Of a stretch of DNA of 64,000 bases, positions 15,762 to 23,131 are shown piece after piece (position 1 is the stretch's first letter; each line of letters starts with the position of its first letter). The DNA is taken from assembly GCF_003386535.1 (NCBI RefSeq), contig NZ_QTTN01000008.1, positions 152,496 to 216,495 on the forward strand, in the 5' to 3' direction. The translations under genes and the position numbers were made by a program. The stretch is from Paenibacillus taihuensis. Lineage in GTDB: Bacteria > Bacillota > Bacilli > Paenibacillales > Paenibacillaceae. The notes under the pieces were generated by a model that ran no database searches, was not told the DNA's origin, and saw only the letters and a list, made by a program, of their open reading frames with translations.

Positions 15762-17615
15762 TTATCCAATGACGATGCAGTTGCGCCCCTTCTTCTTCGC
15801 TTCATATAAAGCCATATCCGCTTTGTTGAAAAGGGATTCTACGCTAATTTTCTCGTCCTCGAACGTCCATTCCGATATGCCGCAGGAAACAGTGACGACC
15901 GGATTCGTGTGAAGCTCCACCATGCTGCGGATTCGCTCTGCAATGCGATAAGCCTGCGCGGTGCGAATCTTCGGCAAGTAGATGGCAAGCTCTTCACCGC
16001 CCCATCTTGCTGCTATATCGCTCTCACGAATACAGGTTCTAATTACGTCGCTCACCGTCACCAGGATGCTGTCGCCAAGCAAATGGCCGTACGTATCGTT
16101 CACTTTCTTAAAGTGATCAATATCGACAAGCACGAGCGAGCCGCAGCGGTCTTTGCGCTGTCTCGTCTGGATGTTCTCATTCAAATAATGCCGTGCATGC
16201 AAGCCAGTCAAGTTGTCCGTGATGACCATTCGGCGAACCTCCGCGTGCAAGGAAGCATTGGAGATCGCAAGGCCAATATGGGTCGACAGCACTTGCAGCA
16301 GCTTATAATTCTCGTACGAGAAATAATTCGGATTTGGGTGCGAGACGAGTATGACGCCAACAACGTCTAGACCCGCCATCAATGGTGCAGCAATTAATGA
16401 CCGCGAGCCTGTGGTGTCCATCAACTTCGAGTCCACGATACGTGTCGACGAGTAGTCGGCAATAATAAGCGGCTCCTTCGTACTGTACACCATTCCGCAA
16501 AAACCGTAGCGCGTCGAATACGACTCATTCGCTTCGGTCGGCACGTTGCTCGCCACGATTTGAAACTTCCCGTCATTATTCAGCTGCAAAATATTACAGT
16601 ACTCTGCTTTGAATATCGCCAGCAGCTCACTGACAGCAAAATCAAACACTTCACTTAGCCGAAGCGATCGATTGAGCCGCTTAGCCAACTCATTAATGAG
16701 CTGCAGCTCGCCAATGAGTATATTCGATTGCTCGAACAGCTTCGCATTCTCGAATGCGGAGCCCGCTGTATCTGCAAGCATAATCAATGCGTGCAGCTCA
16801 GACTCGTCCCACAGTTCACGCTGAACCGTGATGCTTAGGACACCGTATACGGCTTGCTTGCCGCTCATCGGTATCGCTAGCTGAATCCCACCCTGTTCGT
16901 CCTCGCGCAAACTCGGCTGGCCGGTCAAAAATGCCTTCGCATTCAGATCCTCCATCGCGTGCCGCAGAAAAAGCGGCTTTACTCTTGGATCCACGCTCAC
17001 ATGGTCCTGGGATAGATATAACTGAAATTCCGTATGCGGATATAGCTGTGCAAAGTCTTCCAGAAGCACTTGAAGTACGCTGGAAACGTCATTCTGATCA
17101 TGAAGCCGCTTCGCGATTAGAAACAAAGTATCGCGGCTGCTCACTTCGATTTCGCGTTTCTGATGCTCCTCAAGCAGCTGTGAAGCTTGCTCCATATCAT
17201 ACCGGTAATAGAAGATTTGTTTCATTAGAAGTGCGGCAGCATGAACAAGCGCAATGATTTCGTCGTTCATATCCTGCTTCTTGAATCGCAGCAAGCCGAG
17301 CACTTGACTATCGTCTGTACGCTTCGTGATTGGAACTTCAATAAACGTATGTGACGGTGCCAAATTTGCTTGTCCCGCTTGCATGATCTGCTGGCCGTCT
17401 GCCTTGCACAACTCCAAACTATATTGGAGGAGCGGTGAACGCGTCTGCTGCGCATCATGCAGCCATTGCTCAAAGCTATCTTTCAGCAACTCCATTACTT
17501 CATACTCGTCCCGCTCATGTAAATCTCCCTGAAAGGGCATTCGATCATGCTGCTTTGTGCTGCTCGTCTCGTTATTGAATGCGTTCTTCCACTGTGAGTT
17601 ACTGATTGTTGACAT
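15762..17615 (-). CDS. GAF-GGDEF diguanylate cyclase
   Basis: A 617-residue cytosolic signalling protein. GAF-like sensory regions occupy about residues 30-280 and 300-445 (for example ELLAIFKAEYCNILQL and GSRSLIAAPLMAGLDVVGV). The C-terminal GGDEF domain (about 455-617) has DNLTGLHARHYL, VDIDHFKKVNDTYGH and the active-site loop RWGGEELAIYLP, so it should make cyclic di-GMP from two GTP. RESD lies five residues before GGEEL and is an intact RxxD inhibitory site, so product feedback is likely. No membrane segment is visible. AGAGGTGG precedes ATG. It stands alone, divergent from rpsD. Confidence 0.9.
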   Translation of the reverse strand: MSTISNSQWKNAFNNETSSTKQHDRMPFQGDLHERDEYEVMELLKDSFEQWLHDAQQTRSPLLQYSLELCKADGQQIMQAGQANLAPSHTFIEVPITKRTDDSQVLGLLRFKKQDMNDEIIALVHAAALLMKQIFYYRYDMEQASQLLEEHQKREIEVSSRDTLFLIAKRLHDQNDVSSVLQVLLEDFAQLYPHTEFQLYLSQDHVSVDPRVKPLFLRHAMEDLNAKAFLTGQPSLREDEQGGIQLAIPMSGKQAVYGVLSITVQRELWDESELHALIMLADTAGSAFENAKLFEQSNILIGELQLINELAKRLNRSLRLSEVFDFAVSELLAIFKAEYCNILQLNNDGKFQIVASNVPTEANESYSTRYGFCGMVYSTKEPLIIADYSSTRIVDSKLMDTTGSRSLIAAPLMAGLDVVGVILVSHPNPNYFSYENYKLLQVLSTHIGLAISNASLHAEVRRMVITDNLTGLHARHYLNENIQTRQRKDRCGSLVLVDIDHFKKVNDTYGHLLGDSILVTVSDVIRTCIRESDIAARWGGEELAIYLPKIRTAQAYRIAERIRSMVELHTNPVVTVSCGISEWTFEDEKISVESLFNKADMALYEAKKKGRNCIVIG

Positions 17616-17765
17616 CAGCAGCCACCTCTTTGTTGTCAGTCATGACCATTCTATTACTATACCTGATAAATAGAGTAATTGCACTATTGCCACAAATAGA
17701 TTAATAGGTCTGTTTACCTAATTAGCCAGTGATAAAATGTCCTGCAATTTAATAACACAAATCGC

Positions 17766-17793
17766 TTGACTTTAATCACTGAATTTATATAAT
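17766..17793 (+). promoter_or_regulatory. Sigma-A promoter of rpsD
   Basis: TTGACT and TATAAT with a 16-nt spacer, ~175 bp upstream of the rpsD ATG. Together with the structured leader this gives an unusually long untranslated region. Confidence 0.75.
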
Positions 17794-17799
17794 ATTTAT

Positions 17800-17967
17800 A
17801 GTTGAGTACATGGGAACGGTTTTGTGTCACCCTCAAGAGACTGTCGCTATTGTGCCTGCGGCTGAACATGCACATTAGGACTTCACTGTTTACGAAGTGA
17901 AGCATCGACAGCACTCGGCGAAACACCCATTTCAAACATCCCATTTGAAGAAGGAGTTTTACGACAC
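17800..17967 (+). promoter_or_regulatory. Structured 5' leader of rpsD (candidate S4 autoregulatory element)
   Basis: The ~168-nt leader holds nested complementary segments: GTGT (17824-17827) with ACAC (17923-17926), CTGTCG (17841-17846) with CGACAG (17906-17911), and CTTCAC (17881-17886) with GTGAAG (17897-17902). In B. subtilis, ribosomal protein S4 represses its own gene through the rpsD leader. The nested stems and the position just before the SD support a similar device here, but I have not compared it with the known consensus. Confidence 0.6.
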
Positions 17968-18567
17968 ATGTCAAGATATACAGGCCCTAAATTTAAACTT
18001 AGCCGTCGCCTCGGCATTTCCCTTAGCGGTACAGGCAAAGAATTGAAGCGTGCATTCCCTCCAGGCCAACACGGTCCTGGCCAACGCAAGAAAATGAGCG
18101 GTTACGGTATTCAATTGCAAGAGAAGCAAAAACTTCGTCACATGTACGGAATGAACGAAAAGCAATTCCGTAACCTGTACGACAAAGCTTCCAACATGAA
18201 AGGTATTGCCGGTGAAAACTTCATGGCCCTTCTTGAGAGCCGTTTGGACAACCTGGTATACCGTCTTGGTTTCGCAAACTCCCGTGCAGGTGCTCGTCAA
18301 TTGGTATCCCACGGTCACGTTACAGTAAACGGCAAGAAAGTCGACATCGCTTCTTACACAGTAGCAATCGGCGATGTAATCGGTCTTCGTGAGCGCAGCC
18401 GCGCTTTGAAATCGATCAAAGAAGCTTTGGCTGGCCGCAACTTCCTGCCAAACTACCTTGAGTTCAACGATGCAGCTGTTGAAGGTAAGTACGTTCGTCT
18501 TCCAGAGCGCGCTGAGCTTCCACAAGAGATCGACGAGAAACAAATCGTCGAGTTCTACAGCCGTTAA
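17968..18567 (+). CDS. rpsD: 30S ribosomal protein S4
   Basis: A 199-residue S4 protein. It begins [16 protein letters not shown] and continues [20 protein letters not shown]; the S4 RNA-binding domain spans about residues 90-150 ([20 protein letters not shown], then [13 protein letters not shown]). S4 starts assembly of the 30S 5' domain and binds 16S rRNA early. Length is normal for Firmicutes; the zinc-binding Cys found in some S4 copies are absent, so this is the C-minus form. Codon use is strongly biased, as for highly expressed genes. Its own promoter, structured leader and terminator make it a single-gene transcription unit. Confidence 0.97.
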   Translation: MSRYTGPKFKLSRRLGISLSGTGKELKRAFPPGQHGPGQRKKMSGYGIQLQEKQKLRHMYGMNEKQFRNLYDKASNMKGIAGENFMALLESRLDNLVYRLGFANSRAGARQLVSHGHVTVNGKKVDIASYTVAIGDVIGLRERSRALKSIKEALAGRNFLPNYLEFNDAAVEGKYVRLPERAELPQEIDEKQIVEFYSR

Positions 18568-18573
18568 TAAATC

Positions 18574-18611
18574 AAGCGATCCAGAGCTTATGCTCCGGAT
18601 CGCTTTTTTTG
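18574..18611 (+). terminator. Terminator of rpsD
   Basis: AAGCGATCC and GGATCGCTT with an inner GAGC/GCTC stem (one mismatch), followed by a T-run. Confidence 0.85.
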
Positions 18612-18618
18612 TTCCATC

Positions 18619-19017
18619 CTATGGGATCACGATCTCTTTCTTCAGCCACACCGACATATCCCCTGCTTCCCGGTTTGCCCAAGCAAAGTAAGGAATCGCG
18701 GTGAAACTAACCTTCGTGAATTTTGAACTGCCAGAACGATACAGGTCATCCGCCCAACCGTCAGTCGATCGCACCGCTGCCTCTCCTTGTACGAACATCA
18801 TCGGCATGCCATTTATATCGCCAAGCTTCTGCTCATACTGCGGATTACGTACAACCGTCATATCAAAAATATGAAGATCCGCATTATCCTCGGCTTCCAC
18901 GCAATACATAATCGGACCGCGCATAATAGCAATTTTGCCACAATCCTCTGCTACGAGCGGATTAGCCTCGCAGTATAACTGCATTCGCAGCTTTCGTCGA
19001 AATGGCAAATCGGGCAA
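18619..19017 (-). pseudogene. C-terminal remnant of a GH127-like beta-L-arabinofuranosidase
   Basis: The frame encodes about 130 residues that match only the end of GH127-type enzymes: EANPLVAEDCGKIAIMRGPI, MYCVEAEDNADLHIF and the near-terminal SFTAIPYFAWANREAGDMSV. The intact enzymes are 600-700 residues and the catalytic region is missing upstream. The frame opens at TTG inside the T-run of the flotillin terminator, with no SD or promoter, so the gene is very likely a decayed fragment. The 3' end is intact, with a normal stop. It is wedged between the rpsD and floT terminators. Confidence 0.75.
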
Positions 19018-19050
19018 AAAAATGATCCGAAGCTTCTGCTTCGGATCATT
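19014..19050 (-). terminator. Terminator of the NfeD-flotillin operon
   Basis: AATGATCCGAAGC and GCTTCGGATCATT form a perfect 13-bp stem around a 4-nt loop, followed on the minus strand by T7. Confidence 0.87.
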
Positions 19051-19071
19051 TGGTGAAACGTTACACTGCTT

Positions 19072-20628
19072 TTAGCTCGTTTGATCAGGCTTAGCGGCAT
19101 TCGCTGCAGGTGCTGCATTAGAAAGCATGCTCTCTGGCAGCATTGCTGCAGCCGCTGCAACGGCAGCTGTTCCCGCGGCCGACTTCGAGGTCAACCCTCG
19201 CACGAACGCGTTCAAATCAATACCCGACACGCTCTTCAGCATCTCTGGCGCTGTCGCCATCAGCGACGTCACATAGTTGCTTATACGAGCGGCACCTTCG
19301 CCATGACCGGTATCGACAACGGTCAGCTTATCAATTGCGCTGATCGGTTCTGCCACTTTACCGGCAAGCTCCGGCAGCATCTTCACGACGATGTCGAGTA
19401 CAGCCGCCTCGCCGAACAGCTCGAACGCTCTCGCGAGCTTCTCCTTCGCTTCCGCTTCCGCGAGACCGCGCAGCCGGATAACGTCGGCCTCTGCCGTACC
19501 TTTCGCCCGCTCCGCATCCGCGATTGCGAGACCTTCGAGGCGTTTCTGCTCCGCATTCGCCTTCGCTTCTGCCTCGATCTTGTACTGCGCTGCATCCGCC
19601 TCGCGCATGCGCTTCGCTTTGTCGGCTTCCGCCGCCTGCTCAACCGCATAGCGGTCTGCGTCCGCCTTCTTCTTCACTTCCGCGTCGTACTGTTTCTCGC
19701 GGCGGAGAATCTCTTTGCCCTCAAGATCGATCTCACGCTCTTTCCGCACAAGTTCAACTTGCATCTGCTCTTCGACAACCTGCTGCTTCGCACGCGCCTC
19801 TTGAATCGCATACGCCTGGTCGGCTTCCGCTTTCGCCGAATCCTGATCCTTCTTGAAGGACGCCACCTTCAGCTCCTTCTCCTTGGAGGCTTCTGCAATG
19901 TTCGTATCACGAAGCAGCTCGGCCTTGAGCCCTTCTTCCTCCGCTCTTGCCTTCTGAATCCGCGAATCCCGAACCGCTTCTGCTTCCGCGATATCGGCGT
20001 CACGCTTTACCGCTGCAATACGCGGCTTACCAAGCGCATCCAAGTATCCGTGCTTGTCGCGCAAATCCTTAATCGTGAACGAAACGATTTGCAGTCCCAT
20101 CTTCTTCAAGTCGCGTGCGGCGACGCCTTGCACTTCTTGCGCGAATTTATCCCGGTTACGGTACACTTCCTCAACCGTCATAGAGCCGAGAATCGCACGC
20201 AGATGGCCTTCCAGCACTTCCTGCGCTTCGCCTTTGAGCGATTCCGTCGGCTTACCAAGGAACTGCTCTGCTGCAGTTGCAACGTCCTCAACCGCACCGC
20301 CGATCTTGATGATCGCTACGCCATCGCAGATGACTGGAACACCTTGCTCCGTGTATACTTCAGGCGTTGTCACATCCAGCTTGTGCGAGAGCAGAGACAA
20401 GAAGTCGGACTTCTGGAACACAGGCAGGATGAAAGCGCCGCCGCCTCTTACGATTTTGATTTTGCGACCTGTCTCATCTACAGTCGCATTTCTACTGCCT
20501 AGGAAAGAGCCGGTAACGATCATTGCTTTGTCTGGCCCAACAGTACGGTATCTCGCCCAGAAAGCGAGGCCGAGTACGATCAGCACACCTACTACAATGG
20601 CTGGAATTACTAGGTAATCTGGAAACAC
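19072..20628 (-). CDS. floT: Flotillin-like SPFH protein (FloT/YuaG type)
   Basis: A 518-residue flotillin. One N-terminal hydrophobic segment (residues 5-25) anchors it; the SPFH domain follows (about 25-200, with VIIKIGGAVEDVA-like strands). A long Ala/Glu/Lys-rich coiled coil spans about 200-400 (repeats such as EAEAVRDSRIQKARAEEEGL), and an Ala-rich tail ends the protein. Flotillins scaffold fluid or raft-like membrane microdomains and stabilise membrane enzymes. It begins at GTG with GAGGGG 7 nt upstream, lies 25 bp downstream of the NfeD gene, and is ended by a strong hairpin. The pair and the sigma-W-like promoter upstream parallel B. subtilis yuaF-yuaG. Confidence 0.92.
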   Translation of the reverse strand: MFPDYLVIPAIVVGVLIVLGLAFWARYRTVGPDKAMIVTGSFLGSRNATVDETGRKIKIVRGGGAFILPVFQKSDFLSLLSHKLDVTTPEVYTEQGVPVICDGVAIIKIGGAVEDVATAAEQFLGKPTESLKGEAQEVLEGHLRAILGSMTVEEVYRNRDKFAQEVQGVAARDLKKMGLQIVSFTIKDLRDKHGYLDALGKPRIAAVKRDADIAEAEAVRDSRIQKARAEEEGLKAELLRDTNIAEASKEKELKVASFKKDQDSAKAEADQAYAIQEARAKQQVVEEQMQVELVRKEREIDLEGKEILRREKQYDAEVKKKADADRYAVEQAAEADKAKRMREADAAQYKIEAEAKANAEQKRLEGLAIADAERAKGTAEADVIRLRGLAEAEAKEKLARAFELFGEAAVLDIVVKMLPELAGKVAEPISAIDKLTVVDTGHGEGAARISNYVTSLMATAPEMLKSVSGIDLNAFVRGLTSKSAAGTAAVAAAAAMLPESMLSNAAPAANAAKPDQTS

Positions 20629-20653
20629 ATGAAAACCCCTCTCTTGTCAGTAG

Positions 20654-21199
20654 TTACAGCTCTAGCTTGGATACATGCAGCGTGTGTCCTTCAACGTTAA
20701 CGACCACGATTCGTTCCCCTGCGGGGATTTGGTCGCCGTCAACGCTTGAGGCAATGTGATTCGTCAGTCCCGCGCCGACTTTAATCAACACTTCGCCGTA
20801 GCCTTTCCCCGGGATCGTAACGCTTACTTCGCCAATTGCGCCGGTCAATTCCTTCATCGAATAGCTGGTTGAATTCTCGCTTCGAGCCATCGGCCTTACA
20901 TAGAAGAAGAACATAGCGACAGCTGCGGCAAGCCCAATAACGATTGCTGTGAAAATGATGAGCAAGCTGCCGAGCGAAGTGTGATGCGATAGCAGAAGTC
21001 CCGCGCCGCCGAAAACAGTGATCCCGCTCACAATCGCCGTCGGCTGCAGCACCGGGTAGCCATCAAAGGATAAGAAATCGAGCATCCCGTCCAGGGAAGC
21101 GCTCAGCCAATCACCGAGTACGACGCTAACGAGCGCAAACAAAACGCCGCCAACCAAACAGCCAATAAATACGCCTTCCAGCGTCCTTCCTCCCTTCAA
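20654..21199 (-). CDS. NfeD-family membrane protein (YuaF-like)
   Basis: A ~180-residue protein with about four hydrophobic segments in the first 105 residues, then a soluble OB-fold-like NfeD domain (LTGAIGEVSVTIPGKGYGEV; GERIVVVNVEGHTLHVSKL). NfeD proteins are usually encoded beside flotillins, as here, and cooperate with them in membrane organisation. The start is unclear: the frame opens with TTG at 21199, and a purine-rich SD-like run (AAGGGAGGAAGG) lies just inside, which would favour a slightly later non-ATG codon. The sigma-W-like promoter is 46 bp upstream. Confidence 0.85.
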   Translation of the reverse strand: MKGGRTLEGVFIGCLVGGVLFALVSVVLGDWLSASLDGMLDFLSFDGYPVLQPTAIVSGITVFGGAGLLLSHHTSLGSLLIIFTAIVIGLAAAVAMFFFYVRPMARSENSTSYSMKELTGAIGEVSVTIPGKGYGEVLIKVGAGLTNHIASSVDGDQIPAGERIVVVNVEGHTLHVSKLEL

Positions 21200-21244
21200 T
21201 TCTCATGAAATCCAATTATTAGCATTCATGCGCACGCTATGTAT

Positions 21245-21270
21245 TACGCTACATATGTGAAGAAGTTTCG
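21245..21270 (-). promoter_or_regulatory. Sigma-W-like promoter of the NfeD-flotillin operon
   Basis: On the minus strand CGAAAC, 16 nt, then CGTA (continuing AT), close to the sigma-W pattern TGAAAC-N16-CGTA. The yuaFG genes of B. subtilis belong to the sigma-W regulon, so the match is at the expected place. Confidence 0.65.
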
Positions 21271-21299
21271 CCCCCACGTACGACTCTTCGGCGATAGCA

Positions 21300-21341
21300 A
21301 AAAAAGCTTACCAATGCAGAACTCTGCACAGTAAGCTTTTC
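21300..21341 (-). terminator. Terminator of tyrS
   Basis: AAAAGCTTAC pairs with GTAAGCTTTT around an inner TGCAGA/TCTGCA stem and runs into T7 on the minus strand, just past the tyrS stop. Confidence 0.8.
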
Positions 21342-21347
21342 TTCACA

Positions 21348-22604
21348 TTATTGAAGCACGAGCTTCGCAAATTTACGCTTGCCGACTTGAATGATATCGC
21401 CGTCAGCCGGTGTAACCACGGATGCCGGATCATCAATCTTCTCTTCGTTAATCCGAACAGCGCCCTGCTGCACGCTCCGTTTCGCCTCACTCACGGAAGC
21501 TTGCATGCCAAGCGTCGTGAGCAGCTTCGTGATCAAGATCGAGCCGTTATCCAGATCGGCTGCGGATAGAACTGCTTCCGCAATATCGTCTGGAAGCGCG
21601 CGTTTCTGGAACACCGTGATAAAATGCTGCTCCGCTGCTGCTGCTTCATCTTCGCCATGGTACATCCGTACGAATGTGCGGGCAAGCGCCATTTTGGCAT
21701 CACGAGGATGCTTCGTGCCGTCTGCAAGACCGCTGCGCAGCGCAGCCAGCTCTTCATTGCTCATATCTGTCGCAAGCTCGTAGTACTTGAGCATCAACTC
21801 ATCCGGAATGGACATCGACTTGCCGTAAATTTGGTTCGGCTCTTCGTCGATACCGATGTAGTTGCCGAGACTCTTACTCATCTTGTTCGCGCCGTCCAGG
21901 CCTTCGATGAGTGGAGTCATAATCGCCGCTTGCGTCGCTTTGCCATATTCCTTCTGCAGCGTACGGCCCATGAGCAGGTTGAACTTCTGGTCTGTACCGC
22001 CAAGCTCCACATCGCTCTCCAGCGCTACCGAATCGTAGCCTTGCATAAGCGGGTAGAAGAACTCATGGATACTGATCGGTTGGCCAGTCGTGTAACGCTT
22101 CGTGAAATCATCGCGCTCCAGCATACGTGCTACCGTTACTTTGGCCGAAAGCGTAACGACATCTGCAAAATTCATCGGTCCCAGCCACTCCGAGTTATAG
22201 TAAACCGTCGTCTTTTCCGGATCAAGCAGCTTGTAAATTTGCTTTTTGTATGTCTCCGCATTGCGCTTAACATCTTCTTCGCTCAGCTGTTTACGCGTCT
22301 CGGATTTGCCAGTCGGGTCGCCGATCCGACCTGTGAAATTACCGATAATGAGCTGTACCGAGTGTCCCAGCTGTTGGAACTGTCTCAGCTTGTGAAGGAC
22401 GACCGTATGTCCGATGTGAATGTCCGGTGCAGACGGATCAAGACCAAGCTTCACCTTAAGAGGCTTGCCTGTTACAACCGAGTTGGCAACCTTTGCCATC
22501 AATTCATCCTCAGGCACAATCTCCACAACGCCGCGGCGGATGACATCCATTTGGCGTTCTACTTCTTGCTGCTGCGCAGCTGTAAGCTCTTCCCATTTAA
22601 CCAT
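21348..22604 (-). CDS. tyrS: Tyrosyl-tRNA synthetase
   Basis: A 418-residue class I aminoacyl-tRNA synthetase. HIGH motif in DIHIGHTVVLHKL (about residue 47), GTDQKFNLLMGR and the KMSKS loop in GLDGANKMSKSLGNYIG (about 230) are present; residues ~350-418 are an S4-type RNA-binding domain (SVQQGAVRINEEKI). It charges tRNA-Tyr. With one GTG and two ATG codons near the start, the ATG at 22604 fits best (AGGAG 11 nt upstream; the GTG at 22616 sits on the SD). Expression is controlled by the T-box leader upstream. The class with the S4 tail corresponds to TyrS rather than TyrZ by its overall look, but I did not compare the two. Confidence 0.95.
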   Translation of the reverse strand: MVKWEELTAAQQQEVERQMDVIRRGVVEIVPEDELMAKVANSVVTGKPLKVKLGLDPSAPDIHIGHTVVLHKLRQFQQLGHSVQLIIGNFTGRIGDPTGKSETRKQLSEEDVKRNAETYKKQIYKLLDPEKTTVYYNSEWLGPMNFADVVTLSAKVTVARMLERDDFTKRYTTGQPISIHEFFYPLMQGYDSVALESDVELGGTDQKFNLLMGRTLQKEYGKATQAAIMTPLIEGLDGANKMSKSLGNYIGIDEEPNQIYGKSMSIPDELMLKYYELATDMSNEELAALRSGLADGTKHPRDAKMALARTFVRMYHGEDEAAAAEQHFITVFQKRALPDDIAEAVLSAADLDNGSILITKLLTTLGMQASVSEAKRSVQQGAVRINEEKIDDPASVVTPADGDIIQVGKRKFAKLVLQ

Positions 22605-22631
22605 TTTACCGTCCACTCCTGCCCTAGAAAA

Positions 22632-22966
22632 TAGAAAAATCCTTCTGTCCTCAAGGGACGAGAAGGATTTGCTCGCGGTACCACCCTCGTTAGAGTCGCC
22701 AACTGCGCACCAGATACAACTGTATCGGCACGAGCCTTCATCAATAAGGCGGCTCTCACTTCATTTCATAACGGATTCTATCCGGAAACAGACTACTGGC
22801 ACGGCACAAGTTATCGTTGTACGTCGTTCGTCCGATCAGCTCGAGGCGGTAATTCAAGTCTGCAGCGCGTACCGGTTTGCACCATCCACCGGCTCTCTGA
22901 AACGTTCCATCTGCAGCTCTACTGAAGCCTGTCAACACGTTGGAATATGAACTTTTTTGACTGTTC
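22632..22966 (-). promoter_or_regulatory. T-box riboswitch leader of tyrS
   Basis: The minus strand carries the hallmark T-box AGGGTGGTACCGCG (22674-22687). It is followed by AAATCCTTCT and AGAAGGATTT, which form the terminator stem with a T-run, so uncharged tRNA-Tyr should shift it to the antiterminator. The ~330-nt leader sits between a TTGACT/TATAAG promoter and the tyrS start. This accounts for most of the gap to the divergent PBP gene. Confidence 0.92.
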
Positions 22967-22968
22967 TT

Positions 22969-22998
22969 CTTATACCATACGCTGTTTACAAAAGTCAA
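22969..22998 (-). promoter_or_regulatory. Promoter of the tyrS T-box transcript
   Basis: On the minus strand TTGACT, 18 nt, TATAAG, immediately upstream of the T-box leader. Confidence 0.6.
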
Positions 22999-23131
22999 TG
23001 GGATCCCGATCCTAGCGGCCATTTTCTTGCCAAATTAGTGAATTCTTAGACAAAATAGTCTCCCCGAAGTGCAATAAGGTTGGCGATATATGCTATAATA
23101 GCGATGTTAATCAGAGGAGGCTTATCATTAT

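Noticed and set aside
19081..20502. Long open frame on the + strand inside the flotillin gene
   Set aside because: It is a mirror of the strongly biased codon pattern of floT; no SD and no recognisable domains.
22756..23022. Open frame on the minus strand within the tyrS leader
   Set aside because: It lies in the T-box leader, lacks an SD and would conflict with the RNA structure.
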